Source: Nostoc piscinale CENA21 (GTDB lineage: Bacteria > Cyanobacteriota > Cyanobacteriia > Cyanobacteriales > Nostocaceae). From it: a DNA stretch of 64,000 nt. Made by a program: the position numbers and the translations under genes. The notes under the pieces are model-generated. The model searched no databases, was not told the DNA's origin, and saw only the letters and a list, made by a program, of their open reading frames with translations. The stretch is taken from assembly GCF_001298445.1 (NCBI RefSeq), contig NZ_CP012036.1:5891525-5955524 (forward strand). Direction: 5' to 3'. Every line of letters starts with the position of its first letter. Within the stretch, counting starts at the first letter, position 1. Positions 47,663 through 55,476 of this stretch are shown piece by piece.

Positions 47663-47664
47663 TG

Positions 47665-47730
47665 AATGATATGGGGAGTTGGGAGTGTGGGGAGAAAGAT
47701 TTCTTCACCATCCTCCCATACCTCCCACCC
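47665..47730. terminator. Terminator-like GGGAGTGTGGGGAG hairpin
   Basis: GGGGAGTTGGGAGTGTGGGG can pair with the CCTCCCATACCTCCCACCC stretch across a short loop. It separates the convergent CHAT2 and MinD-like genes and probably ends both transcripts. Confidence 0.5.
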
Positions 47731-47737
47731 ATTTCAT

Positions 47738-48499
47738 TTATTGCATAATCATCCGTGCAACTTTATCCATAACTTGGCTCAAGGGATGTTCTGGATGACG
47801 TAAGCAGAATAAATCACTACTTGCTAGTTGAATTAATTCTTCTGCTAGGGGTAAAATTCCAGCTACAGGTGCATTGTAGATTTTTTCAACTTGTTGTTTG
47901 AGGGCATCAAAATCTAAAGCTGGAAGTGCTTTATTAATTAACAACAACATATTTGGTACTTCCAGTTTACGAGCTACTTCTACGGTGACGGCTGTACCTT
48001 GAAAATCTTGGCGATCGGGGCGCAAAATTAAAACTAAAATATCAGAAATAGCAATTGAAAGTAAGGTTTCTTCGTTGAGTCCTGGGTGAGTATCAATGAA
48101 GAGGAAATCTAGTTGTAAAGCAGTTAGTAATTTTTGAAAGCCTTCGTTAAGTAAATTAAAATCAAATCCTTCCCGCAAGACCTTGGTAATGTCTCTGGCT
48201 TTAATACTAGAAGGGATAAGATAAATCTTTCCTTTCTTTCCTGCTGTTTGCCCTAAAACTGAGCTAACATCGTAGGCTGATTCTTCAATATTACAGCGTC
48301 CCCAAAGATAATCATTCAAGGCATATTTCATTTTCTGTTCATCAAAACCAAACAAAACATGAATCCCTGGCGATTGAATATCTGTATCCACAATGCCAAC
48401 CCGATAACCATAACGTGCAACAATTCCGGCTAGGTTAGCGGTGGAATTTGATTTACCTGTACCGCCGCGAAAGGAATGGATAGATACAATTTTTGACAT
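47738..48499 (-). CDS. MinD/ParA-like ATPase
   Basis: The 253-residue ATPase has a deviant Walker A (IHSFRGGTGKSNSTANLAG), the switch I region GIVDTDIQSPGIHVLFG, and Walker B FLFIDTHPGLNEETLL. It is soluble; no clear amphipathic membrane-targeting helix is seen at the C-terminus. It is the last gene of a leftward unit CHASE2-winged helix-ATPase. In cyanobacterial conflict and signalling systems such ATPases often pair with winged-helix and sensor proteins; a role in regulating or localising the CHASE2 protein is an inference from the gene order. Confidence 0.8.
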   Translation of the reverse strand: MSKIVSIHSFRGGTGKSNSTANLAGIVARYGYRVGIVDTDIQSPGIHVLFGFDEQKMKYALNDYLWGRCNIEESAYDVSSVLGQTAGKKGKIYLIPSSIKARDITKVLREGFDFNLLNEGFQKLLTALQLDFLFIDTHPGLNEETLLSIAISDILVLILRPDRQDFQGTAVTVEVARKLEVPNMLLLINKALPALDFDALKQQVEKIYNAPVAGILPLAEELIQLASSDLFCLRHPEHPLSQVMDKVARMIMQ

Positions 48500-48546
48500 G
48501 ATGAAAGTGATTTTTGTAGGCGAACCACAGAGACAGCAGAGTAATA

Positions 48547-48640
48547 TATAGCAGTCCTAGTTGATATGTGAATAACAAAGATAAGGAGGGCAGGGTAGAC
48601 AAGGGAGAGAAATATTTATAAATGATTTAGGATTGCTATA
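48547..48640 (-). mobile_element. MITE-like repeat, family A (best copy)
   Basis: The 94-bp element is bounded by TATAGCAGTCCTAG and TTAGGATTGCTATA, near-perfect inverted repeats, with an AAGGAGGGCAGGGTAGACAA interior. It sits in the middle of the CHASE2 operon, between the winged-helix gene and the MinD-like gene. Confidence 0.7.
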
Positions 48641-48663
48641 TTTTTCAGAATTGTTACACAGTT

Positions 48664-48960
48664 TTAGAGTTTATCCCAGATATTTTGACTGAGTTTACTT
48701 TTCTTTTTTTCCCGGAAGTAGGGTTGGTAGTAAATCAATTCACTATCATCTAGCTGTTGAATAAATCCTTGGTTAATTAAAGTCTTTAGGTGTTGTTGTG
48801 CTAGTTCTTCAGTCGTATTTAAATGAATTGCTACTTCTGCTAAAGTAACTTTTTGCTGGCGAGTTATCCAATTGATCAGTTGTCGCTGTTCGTCTGGTAA
48901 ATCGAGGATATCTAATTGAATATTTTGCGGTGATGATTGGTCTGGTTCTTGGTAATTCAT
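48664..48960 (-). CDS. Small winged-helix protein
   Basis: The 98-residue protein has a winged-helix core of the LexA/MarR/DprA kind: LPDEQRQLINWITRQQKVTL, AEVAIHLNTTEELAQQHLKT and LINQGFIQQLDDSELIYYQP. A basic tail follows (REKKKSKLSQNIWDKL). The ATG follows the CHASE2 stop by only 9 nt, so the two are translationally linked. It could act as a local repressor or, as in several cyanobacterial conflict systems, as a protein-interaction winged helix. Neither is proven. Confidence 0.7.
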   Translation of the reverse strand: MNYQEPDQSSPQNIQLDILDLPDEQRQLINWITRQQKVTLAEVAIHLNTTEELAQQHLKTLINQGFIQQLDDSELIYYQPYFREKKKSKLSQNIWDKL

Positions 48961-48969
48961 GGTGATTAT

Positions 48970-50673
48970 TTATTTTCTTTCAATTTTTTTACTACGACGT
49001 TGTAAATCTGCTAGGTATTCTAGTTCGTCTGGTTCTTCAATTGTGGTTGGTATGGTGGTAATTTCTAAGTTATTGTTTGGGTTTTGAGGCAGTAAGGTTT
49101 CTTGAGAATTAAGTTGGTTGCGTCTGTCGCGGACTTGTTGTAGGTAATCTATTTCTGTGGGTTCAAAATTAGTTGGTTGAGAAATGATGGTGTCAGCTAA
49201 AAGATGATTAGTATCTAGATCATTTACAGCAGGCAAAATTGTAGGTGGTAAGTCTTCATAATTATCTCGCCCTCGCAAATCTTTAGCTTTTTGTTGTAAT
49301 TCTAAAAAGTAATCACTTTCGGTAATTGCTGCTACTTCTTGATTTTTTTTGTCTTCGTCAATGTCAATATTAATTTTGAGAAAGCCTTTTACTGTTTTCA
49401 CAATTGTGGCGGCATATCTGTCTATTAAAACAACAGCAACAGCACTGCCTAACAAACCTAAAACTGGTGGCACTAAAGGTATCCAACCAGCTTGGAGAAA
49501 GATGATATAAGTACTACCTAACAATACAGCGATCGCTACACCACCACCCAATATCAACAGCCAAGGTTTCCGAATTTGCCAAGCTAAAAATCCCCCAACT
49601 AATGACCAAGCAAATACCCACAACCCCTCTTGCCACTCGTTCCAATACCAAAATAAAGGTCGTTTATCTAAAACTGCACTTAATATCTGACTAGCATTTT
49701 GGGCGTGAACTACTACACCTGGCATTTTTTGGCTATCGGCTGCACCTGCGCTATAAGGTGTGTAAAAGGTATCTTTCACAATTTGAGCAGTATAGCCAAT
49801 CATCACAATTTTGTCTTTAATTAAAGCTGGGTCAACTTTATCTGCTAGGACATCACTGAGGGAAACTTGCTTGATGGCGTTTTTGGCAGAACGGTAGTTA
49901 AGTAGTATTTGGTAGTCTGATGTATCGATGTTGTGGTAGCCGCCAGATTTCGGTGTCAAGCGTTTAAGAACGGTGGAACCAAACTGTAATTCACCAGATT
50001 TTGTCAGTTGTGGTTCAATTCCTTGGGCGGCGAGGTAACGCACCACCATTTGAAAACTCAGCGATGGAAGTTGGTTTTCAGGGTCAGCGATATTGCAGAT
50101 ATGTTCGCTGGGTTTGGGCAGTTTAGAAGCTTTGGGAACGGAAATAATCATCCCTTGGCGGACTGTACCACCAGCATCGACAGGAAAGTCTGCAACCCCG
50201 ACTCTATCTTCAGGAATTCCGGGCGCGGCGGCGATACCAGGAGAATCAGCTTTGCTAACAACGCAAACTGCTGCTATATTATCGTTTTCTGATAATATTT
50301 GCATTAAATCTGCCCGACCTGTGGCTGCACCTTGTTTCACATCCCGCAAAATATCTATGCCAATGACGCGCGGTTCATGTTCTGCGAGTTTTGTTAATAA
50401 CTGCGCCATTGTGCCGTCTTCAATGGGATATTCTTTGCGGGTTTGAATATCGGTATCATCCACACCCACGATTAAAAAGCGATTGTCTATCCCTTCGTCG
50501 GGACGCGATCGCATTAACCAATCAAATGCAGCTAACTCCATCCCCTGCAAGCTACCTAGTTCTCGCAATCCCATAATTAATCCCGCGATCGCTATACTGG
50601 TGACAACCACTGTTCCGCCAATGGTGATAACTGTTTGACGGAAATTGCGACGCTGGGAATTTTGACCGACCAT
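48970..50673 (-). CDS. CHASE2-domain membrane sensor with repeated cytoplasmic tail
   Basis: A 567-residue protein with TM1 at about residues 17-36, a CHASE2 extracytoplasmic sensor (MELAAFDWLMRSRPDEGIDN; FLIVGVDDTDIQTRKEYPIE; VIGIDILRD; KIVMIGYTAQIVKDTFYTPY), and three transmembrane helices at about 348-424. In place of the usual kinase or cyclase output, the cytoplasmic tail (about 440-567) carries three copies of a short motif (ESDYFLELQQKAKDL, EIDYLQQVRDRRNQL, ELEYLADLQRRSKKI). The first gene of the CHASE2-winged helix-MinD operon, it is divergent from the DUF928 gene. Confidence 0.85.
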   Translation of the reverse strand: MVGQNSQRRNFRQTVITIGGTVVVTSIAIAGLIMGLRELGSLQGMELAAFDWLMRSRPDEGIDNRFLIVGVDDTDIQTRKEYPIEDGTMAQLLTKLAEHEPRVIGIDILRDVKQGAATGRADLMQILSENDNIAAVCVVSKADSPGIAAAPGIPEDRVGVADFPVDAGGTVRQGMIISVPKASKLPKPSEHICNIADPENQLPSLSFQMVVRYLAAQGIEPQLTKSGELQFGSTVLKRLTPKSGGYHNIDTSDYQILLNYRSAKNAIKQVSLSDVLADKVDPALIKDKIVMIGYTAQIVKDTFYTPYSAGAADSQKMPGVVVHAQNASQILSAVLDKRPLFWYWNEWQEGLWVFAWSLVGGFLAWQIRKPWLLILGGGVAIAVLLGSTYIIFLQAGWIPLVPPVLGLLGSAVAVVLIDRYAATIVKTVKGFLKINIDIDEDKKNQEVAAITESDYFLELQQKAKDLRGRDNYEDLPPTILPAVNDLDTNHLLADTIISQPTNFEPTEIDYLQQVRDRRNQLNSQETLLPQNPNNNLEITTIPTTIEEPDELEYLADLQRRSKKIERK

Positions 50674-51056
50674 TGGCGTTACCTCTTTCTTGATTAGCTA
50701 AAGTGTAAATGTTAAAAAATAGCCCATTTTCCCAAGAAATTTGGAATGTAATAATTGTTTGCTGTAACTAATATTTTGCTAATGTGCGTCCAAATTACCT
50801 GTTTTTCTTCACTCTGTCATTGGTTATTTAATATTTCTCAATGAAATTGATTCGAGAAACACAATAGATTGATCTGCCTGATTTCTCAAATAATCGGGCT
50901 ATCTGTTTATTTCAGAATGATTGAGAAATGCTATAGTGTTTTCACTGAGGCTATCTTAATGCTCAATTAACTAAATTTAAGCAGCAAAGATTCACAAAAT
51001 GAAACTTTAAATACCCGAAAATAGTCATTCATAAAAACATACATATTGTAAAAAAT
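50674..51056. promoter_or_regulatory. Divergent promoter region with repeated TTTCTCAA sites
   Basis: The 383-bp region separates the CHASE2 operon from the DUF928 gene. It contains TTTCTCAAT (50834-50842), TCGAGAAA (50852-50859), TTTCTCAAA (50882-50890) and ATTGAGAAA (50920-50928), i.e. four related half-sites in both orientations. They may be an operator for the winged-helix protein; this is a suggestion from the pattern only. Confidence 0.3.
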
Positions 51057-51875
51057 ATGCTCAACAAAAACTTACTATTAATTACATTAGGTTTAATTCT
51101 CATTCCCGATTTGTTGCTGGGGACAATCCCCACAATTGCAGCGCCTACTAATAGCATCGCTCAATTCGGTATTCCGCGTTCCACACCCAGATTATTTCCG
51201 CGTCGCCGCTCTCTATTAAAATTTAAAGTGCCAGGAATTCGTGGTTCGCGCAATCTGGAAGCAGGTGCAGCCAGGGGAAAATGCAGCCCGCAAGATATTA
51301 GTGGTGTTTTACCTCCCAAACCGCCCAAAAGTGCGGCTAATCAAGTTCCTGTAGAATTAACAGTGAGCGATCGCCCAACATTTTTTGTCAATGTTCCCCA
51401 AACCTCTGCACAGCAAGCAGAGTTTTTACTTAGGGATGAAAATGGGGAAGAATTACTTGATAAAACTCTGCCGATCACAGCCAGCAGTGGCATTATGAGC
51501 TACACTTTACCTACCGATTTTTCGGGGTTGGCAGTCGGGAAAAAATATCAATGGCGTTTTTCTTTACTGTGTGATTCTACCAACGGCGATCGCAGTGGCG
51601 ATCCGATTGCTAGTGGCTGGATTGAACGTGTCGAAGTACCCCCAACAGTAGCGAGTAAATTACAAACAGCAACACCTAAACAGCGTGTCATTATCTATGC
51701 AGAAAATGGTTATTGGCATGACACGCTAAAAACCTTGGCTGATTTACGTGCTGCTCATCCCAATGATTTAACTTTAGTTCGAGATTGGGATGATATTTTG
51801 CGATCGGTCGGACTAGAAGCAATGTCCAAACAGCCTTTAGTTCCCCTAAATCCTACAACAGCAGCTAGTCAATAA
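51057..51875 (+). CDS. DUF928 secreted protein
   Basis: The 272-residue protein has a Sec signal sequence (MLNKNLLLITLGLILIPDLL ... TIAAP), an Arg-rich segment, and the DUF928 pattern: ELTVSDRPTFFVNVPQTSA, KKYQWRFSLLCDS, GWIERVEVPPTV, and RVIIYAENGYWHDTLKTLAD near the end. DUF928 proteins are predicted periplasmic or surface proteins of cyanobacteria. As I recall they frequently occur beside CHAT and CHASE2 genes, as here. Their biochemical role is unknown. Confidence 0.82.
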   Translation: MLNKNLLLITLGLILIPDLLLGTIPTIAAPTNSIAQFGIPRSTPRLFPRRRSLLKFKVPGIRGSRNLEAGAARGKCSPQDISGVLPPKPPKSAANQVPVELTVSDRPTFFVNVPQTSAQQAEFLLRDENGEELLDKTLPITASSGIMSYTLPTDFSGLAVGKKYQWRFSLLCDSTNGDRSGDPIASGWIERVEVPPTVASKLQTATPKQRVIIYAENGYWHDTLKTLADLRAAHPNDLTLVRDWDDILRSVGLEAMSKQPLVPLNPTTAASQ

Positions 51876-51912
51876 CATAGGCTAGTTGTTTACTTAATCC
51901 AGATGAAGTGTC

Positions 51913-51948
51913 AAAATCCCGACTTCTTGAAGAAGCTGGGATTTTTTT
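51913..51948 (+). terminator. Rho-independent terminator after DUF928
   Basis: AAAATCCC and GGGATTTT enclose the self-complementary CTTCTTGAAGAAG, followed by a run of eight Ts. It lies 38 nt beyond the DUF928 stop. Confidence 0.8.
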
Positions 51949-52008
51949 TGTCAATATTTTTGTGAGCAAAGTTAAGAATTATTCCTATAAACACAGTGAT
52001 AATTTTTA

Positions 52009-52027
52009 GTTAACCATTATATAACCT
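52009..52027 (+). promoter_or_regulatory. Candidate Pho box pair 1 upstream of phoX
   Basis: GTTAACCA-TTA-TATAACCT: two octamers resembling the cyanobacterial Pho box (YTTAAYYT) separated by 3 bp, i.e. an 11-bp period, as reported for SphR/PhoB sites. It lies about 200 bp before the phoX start. Confidence 0.45.
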
Positions 52028-52098
52028 ACTAATAATTATTGATAATTAACTTAAGTAAAATCTGGGAAATAGTGTGAAACTTAAACAAAAATCTCAGT

Positions 52099-52117
52099 GT
52101 TAACCTTCGCTTTAAAG
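52099..52117 (+). promoter_or_regulatory. Candidate Pho box pair 2 upstream of phoX
   Basis: GTTAACCT-TCG-CTTTAAAG: again two octamers of the Pho-box type with the 3-bp spacer, about 110 bp before the phoX ATG. The first octamer is close to consensus; the second is weaker. Confidence 0.45.
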
Positions 52118-52229
52118 TAGGTTTACTGAAGTTTGAAATTAGAAAAACTCACATAAATTGAGTATTTCTTCAGCCTTGAAAAGAGTTGGTTACTAGTAAA
52201 TTTCTCCTGATACAACAGAGGAAAATTTG

Positions 52230-54575
52230 ATGTCTACATTAAGTCGAAGACAACTTCTCATATTTTTTGGTGGCAGTACTGCGGCTGCTGTATTGGGAGA
52301 CAAACTTTTAACAGGTTTGTCCAGTGTCGCCGAGGCAACAACAACTCCACTAAGCTTTACACCAGTACGATTACCGCATCCTTTACCGATTTACCAAACT
52401 CAGCCTAGTTTTTTACCAACAGGAATTGGACAAGGACAAGTAGTTGCAGCTTCTACCAGTCCCAATTTGCCAAGCTACAACGTTATCGATGATGTGATTG
52501 TACCGCCAGAATATGAGCGTTATATCATCGTCAGTTGGGGCGATCGCGTATTTCCTAACTCTGATGATTATGTCGGTTACAACTGCGATTACACTGGTTT
52601 CATTCCTCTGGGCAGAACCCTCGATGAAGGCTATTTATGGGTTAACCATGAGTATGTGAGTTTTCCCTTTTCTGGTTTTGCACCCGAAGCTCCGGCTGAT
52701 GTCCAAGCACTCACTACAACCTTTCCTACAGTCATTGGTCGCTCTTTACCGACAACTAGAAACATCGAAGTAGAGGGAGAATTTTTATATAACTTAGGTG
52801 GTTCGATTATTCGTGTTTCTCGTCGCAACAGTGCTAGACGTTATACCGTAGTTCGAGGAGATAACAGAAATCGCCGAATTCATGGTTTATCTGGTTTAGG
52901 AATCAACCGTGAAAGAACTGATAGCTACAACACTGTCACAAGTTGGGGTAATCTCAGCCACCAGCAAGGCGACCAAAATTATTTAATTGGTACTGGCCCC
53001 GCTGCAACCCAAGTCTTCCCTCTAAGTGCTGATGGCTTAGGTAACAGAATTATCGGTACTGCTTACAACTGTTCTGGTGGAACAACACCTTGGGGAACCA
53101 TCTTAACAGCAGAAGAAAACTTCCAAGGTAGTTCAGCCTTTTTTGTGGGTGTAACAGAAGCAGTTCAACCTAATGGTACTCAAACAGGTTACACCAATGG
53201 TACAACTGGCCAGACCTTTGGTTTAGTTGGTGAAAAATATGGCTGGATGGTAGAAATTGACCCAGCTAACCCGAATTTCCGTCCCCGCAAACACTCATGG
53301 TTGGGTCGTTTCCGCCATGAAAATATTGCTATACGTGCGGAAGCTCGTAATAGATTAGTCGCCTATATGGGTGATGATAGACGTGGTGGACATACATGGA
53401 AATTTGTGAGTACAAATATTGTCACTTCGCCAACTAGTAAAGCCAACAGCGATTTGTGGGAACGAGGAACTTTATATGTAGCTCGTTACAATCCAGATGG
53501 TACAGGTGAATGGATACCTTTATTATTAGATACTCGCACCAATCCAATTTCTCCTTCAGTACTTTCTTCTGTAGAATTTGCGGCCTTGGGTACAGCGCAA
53601 ACTAATGGTCGTTTACCACTACCTAGACGTAATGGTGTGGCTGGACAGACTGTTGATGGTGGAGCATTTAATTGCGATCGCACTAACGAAGCCACAGCGT
53701 TACCAAATTATCAAAATAGAACACTCCGAGATTTCTACACTAGCCAAGGTGCGGTTCTCTGCGATGCTTTCCTTGCAGCCAATTTAGCTGGGGGAACTCC
53801 GACTGCTCGTCCCGAAGATTTAGAAGTGCATCCCGTCACTAGAGAGGTGTTCATTTCTTATACTGATGGTGCGCCTGGAAGTGATGGTTATCCTGATTCT
53901 CGGATTTTCCAAGTAGCGAAGTTAAGTGCTGCTGTTGATGCTACTCAACAATCGGGCGGACTGTACAAAATTATTGAAGACAGTGCCGATGGTACAGGAC
54001 TCACCTTTAGATGGCAAAGATTTGCTCAAGGTGGTGAAGCTGGATCAGATGATGGTGCTGGTTTTGCCAATGTCGATAACTTGGTATTTGACAATCAAGC
54101 TAATGTTTGGGGTGTAACGGATATGTCCACCAGCACTCACAATGGTTTCAACGTGGGTGCAGCAGGTAATCCAACAACTATCAATCACACAAGTACTGGT
54201 AATATCTCCAATTTTACAGGTGTTTTTGGTAACAACTGGTTGTTCTTTATCCCCACTAGTGGAAGCAATGCTGGAAAAGTTATGCCTTTTGCCTATGGGC
54301 CTGTGCGTTGTGAAATGACAGGGCCGACTTTTGTGGGTGATACACTCATTCTTTCTGTGCAGCATCCTGGCGAAGATTGTCCAATTAATGATGGTACAGT
54401 TCTTAGCCGCTCAATAGAAATGCTGGCTTTGGATGGCACACTGTTCAATCAGACTCGTACTGTTCCCCGTGGTAGTAGCTGGCCTAGCAATATTCAAGGT
54501 CAACCCCAGGGCGTTCCTCGCCCATCGGTCATTGGGATTCAACGCAGAAACCCAATTAATGGCAGATTTGTCTAG
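52230..54575 (+). CDS. phoX: PhoX-family phosphatase (Tat-exported)
   Basis: The 781-residue protein begins with a twin-arginine signal (MSTLSRRQLLIFFGG, Ala-rich after), so it is exported folded, as expected for the Ca/Fe enzyme PhoX. The body matches the DUF839/PhoX family: RYIIVSWGDRVFPNSDDYVG, CSGGTTPWGTILTAEENFQG, RFRHENIAIRAEARNRLVAY, GTLYVARYNPDGTGEW, RPEDLEVHPVTREVFISYT and RCEMTGPTFVGDTLILSVQH. It removes phosphate from organic esters in the periplasm or outside the cell. I chose the ATG at 52230 over the preceding TTG. Candidate Pho boxes upstream suggest phosphate-starvation control. Confidence 0.85.
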   Translation: MSTLSRRQLLIFFGGSTAAAVLGDKLLTGLSSVAEATTTPLSFTPVRLPHPLPIYQTQPSFLPTGIGQGQVVAASTSPNLPSYNVIDDVIVPPEYERYIIVSWGDRVFPNSDDYVGYNCDYTGFIPLGRTLDEGYLWVNHEYVSFPFSGFAPEAPADVQALTTTFPTVIGRSLPTTRNIEVEGEFLYNLGGSIIRVSRRNSARRYTVVRGDNRNRRIHGLSGLGINRERTDSYNTVTSWGNLSHQQGDQNYLIGTGPAATQVFPLSADGLGNRIIGTAYNCSGGTTPWGTILTAEENFQGSSAFFVGVTEAVQPNGTQTGYTNGTTGQTFGLVGEKYGWMVEIDPANPNFRPRKHSWLGRFRHENIAIRAEARNRLVAYMGDDRRGGHTWKFVSTNIVTSPTSKANSDLWERGTLYVARYNPDGTGEWIPLLLDTRTNPISPSVLSSVEFAALGTAQTNGRLPLPRRNGVAGQTVDGGAFNCDRTNEATALPNYQNRTLRDFYTSQGAVLCDAFLAANLAGGTPTARPEDLEVHPVTREVFISYTDGAPGSDGYPDSRIFQVAKLSAAVDATQQSGGLYKIIEDSADGTGLTFRWQRFAQGGEAGSDDGAGFANVDNLVFDNQANVWGVTDMSTSTHNGFNVGAAGNPTTINHTSTGNISNFTGVFGNNWLFFIPTSGSNAGKVMPFAYGPVRCEMTGPTFVGDTLILSVQHPGEDCPINDGTVLSRSIEMLALDGTLFNQTRTVPRGSSWPSNIQGQPQGVPRPSVIGIQRRNPINGRFV

Positions 54576-54654
54576 ATAAGTTCCAGTAGCAGGAGTTTTA
54601 TTGATTGGGGTGGCTATGATTCTAGCCACCCTACTTTTTTATTATGCTACTTTA

Positions 54655-55209
54655 TTATGCTACTGACGCTTTTTTCTTACGATTTACCCATAATCCTGTA
54701 GCTGTAGCGATCGCTGTTCCCACAAGCGCCAAGGGTTCGGGAACTTTAGTGTAAGTCACTGTGCCTGTTTCTATAGCAGATGTCAAGTCAGCACTGACAA
54801 TACTATAAAATCGATTACCACCAGTTGAGAGATTATTAGCATCACCAATGAAAAACTGATCTTCTACTAGGTAGCTGAGTCCAACAAAATTGCCATTATT
54901 AAAGCTAACGATGGGTGCAATTCCGCCGGGAAAATCAAAATCATCAGCTTCTGTATAGCGAGTACCAAGATAATCAAACACAACAGATAGCAATCCATTG
55001 CTGACATCGAGATTTTCTGCACCCACACCAGTTAAGTTGGTGTCATCATATCTGAATGAACCGCTATATTGACCAGGGTTAACACCAGAAGTCACATCAG
55101 CAGTGAAATTATAATTAAATACTGCTGCCTGTGTTGGCTTAACTTCAACAGTTGCTAAAGATAAGGCGATCGCCAAACTAGCAATGCCTAAGTATTGAGT
55201 TGATTTCAT
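54655..55209 (-). CDS. PEP-CTERM sorting domain protein
   Basis: From the ATG at 55209 the 184-residue product has a signal peptide (MKSTQYLGIASLAIALSLAT...PTQAAVF) and a beta-rich exported body (FNYNFTADVTSGVNPGQYSG). It ends with a PEP-CTERM signal (VPEPLALVGTAIATATGLWV, then NRKKKAS), which has the PEP motif, a hydrophobic span and a basic tail. Such proteins are processed by an exosortase and reach the cell surface or extracellular matrix. No exosortase is seen in the window. A longer start five codons upstream is possible. Confidence 0.88.
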   Translation of the reverse strand: MKSTQYLGIASLAIALSLATVEVKPTQAAVFNYNFTADVTSGVNPGQYSGSFRYDDTNLTGVGAENLDVSNGLLSVVFDYLGTRYTEADDFDFPGGIAPIVSFNNGNFVGLSYLVEDQFFIGDANNLSTGGNRFYSIVSADLTSAIETGTVTYTKVPEPLALVGTAIATATGLWVNRKKKASVA

Positions 55210-55375
55210 CAGACTAAGCTCCAAAGCTCAAAAGTAAATATTGTGGCAATATCACTTAAATAAACTTTGAAGTTATCTTTAGAGGTTAAGAAAAATAGAA
55301 TAAAAGGTTAAGCCGTTTAGATACATTTATAATCAAGATTTTCAGCTATCAACATTTGCCTAATCTGATTGGCTA

Positions 55376-55433
55376 GAACGGAATTTTTAGAACTAATTGT
55401 TTTTGCCCAGCTTCGGAGAAATAAGAGTTTGGA
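55376..55433 (+). repeat. 58-bp inverted repeat, left copy
   Basis: It begins GAACGGAATTTTTAGAAC and ends AATAAGAGTTTGGA. The reverse complement recurs at 59510-59567 with a single mismatch by eye (A in this copy, G in the other). The pair brackets the whole CHAT3 gene. Confidence 0.85.
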
Positions 55434-55476
55434 CATCTAATCTAATCACCCTCGTAAATTGGCAAAGGTATTGCTT

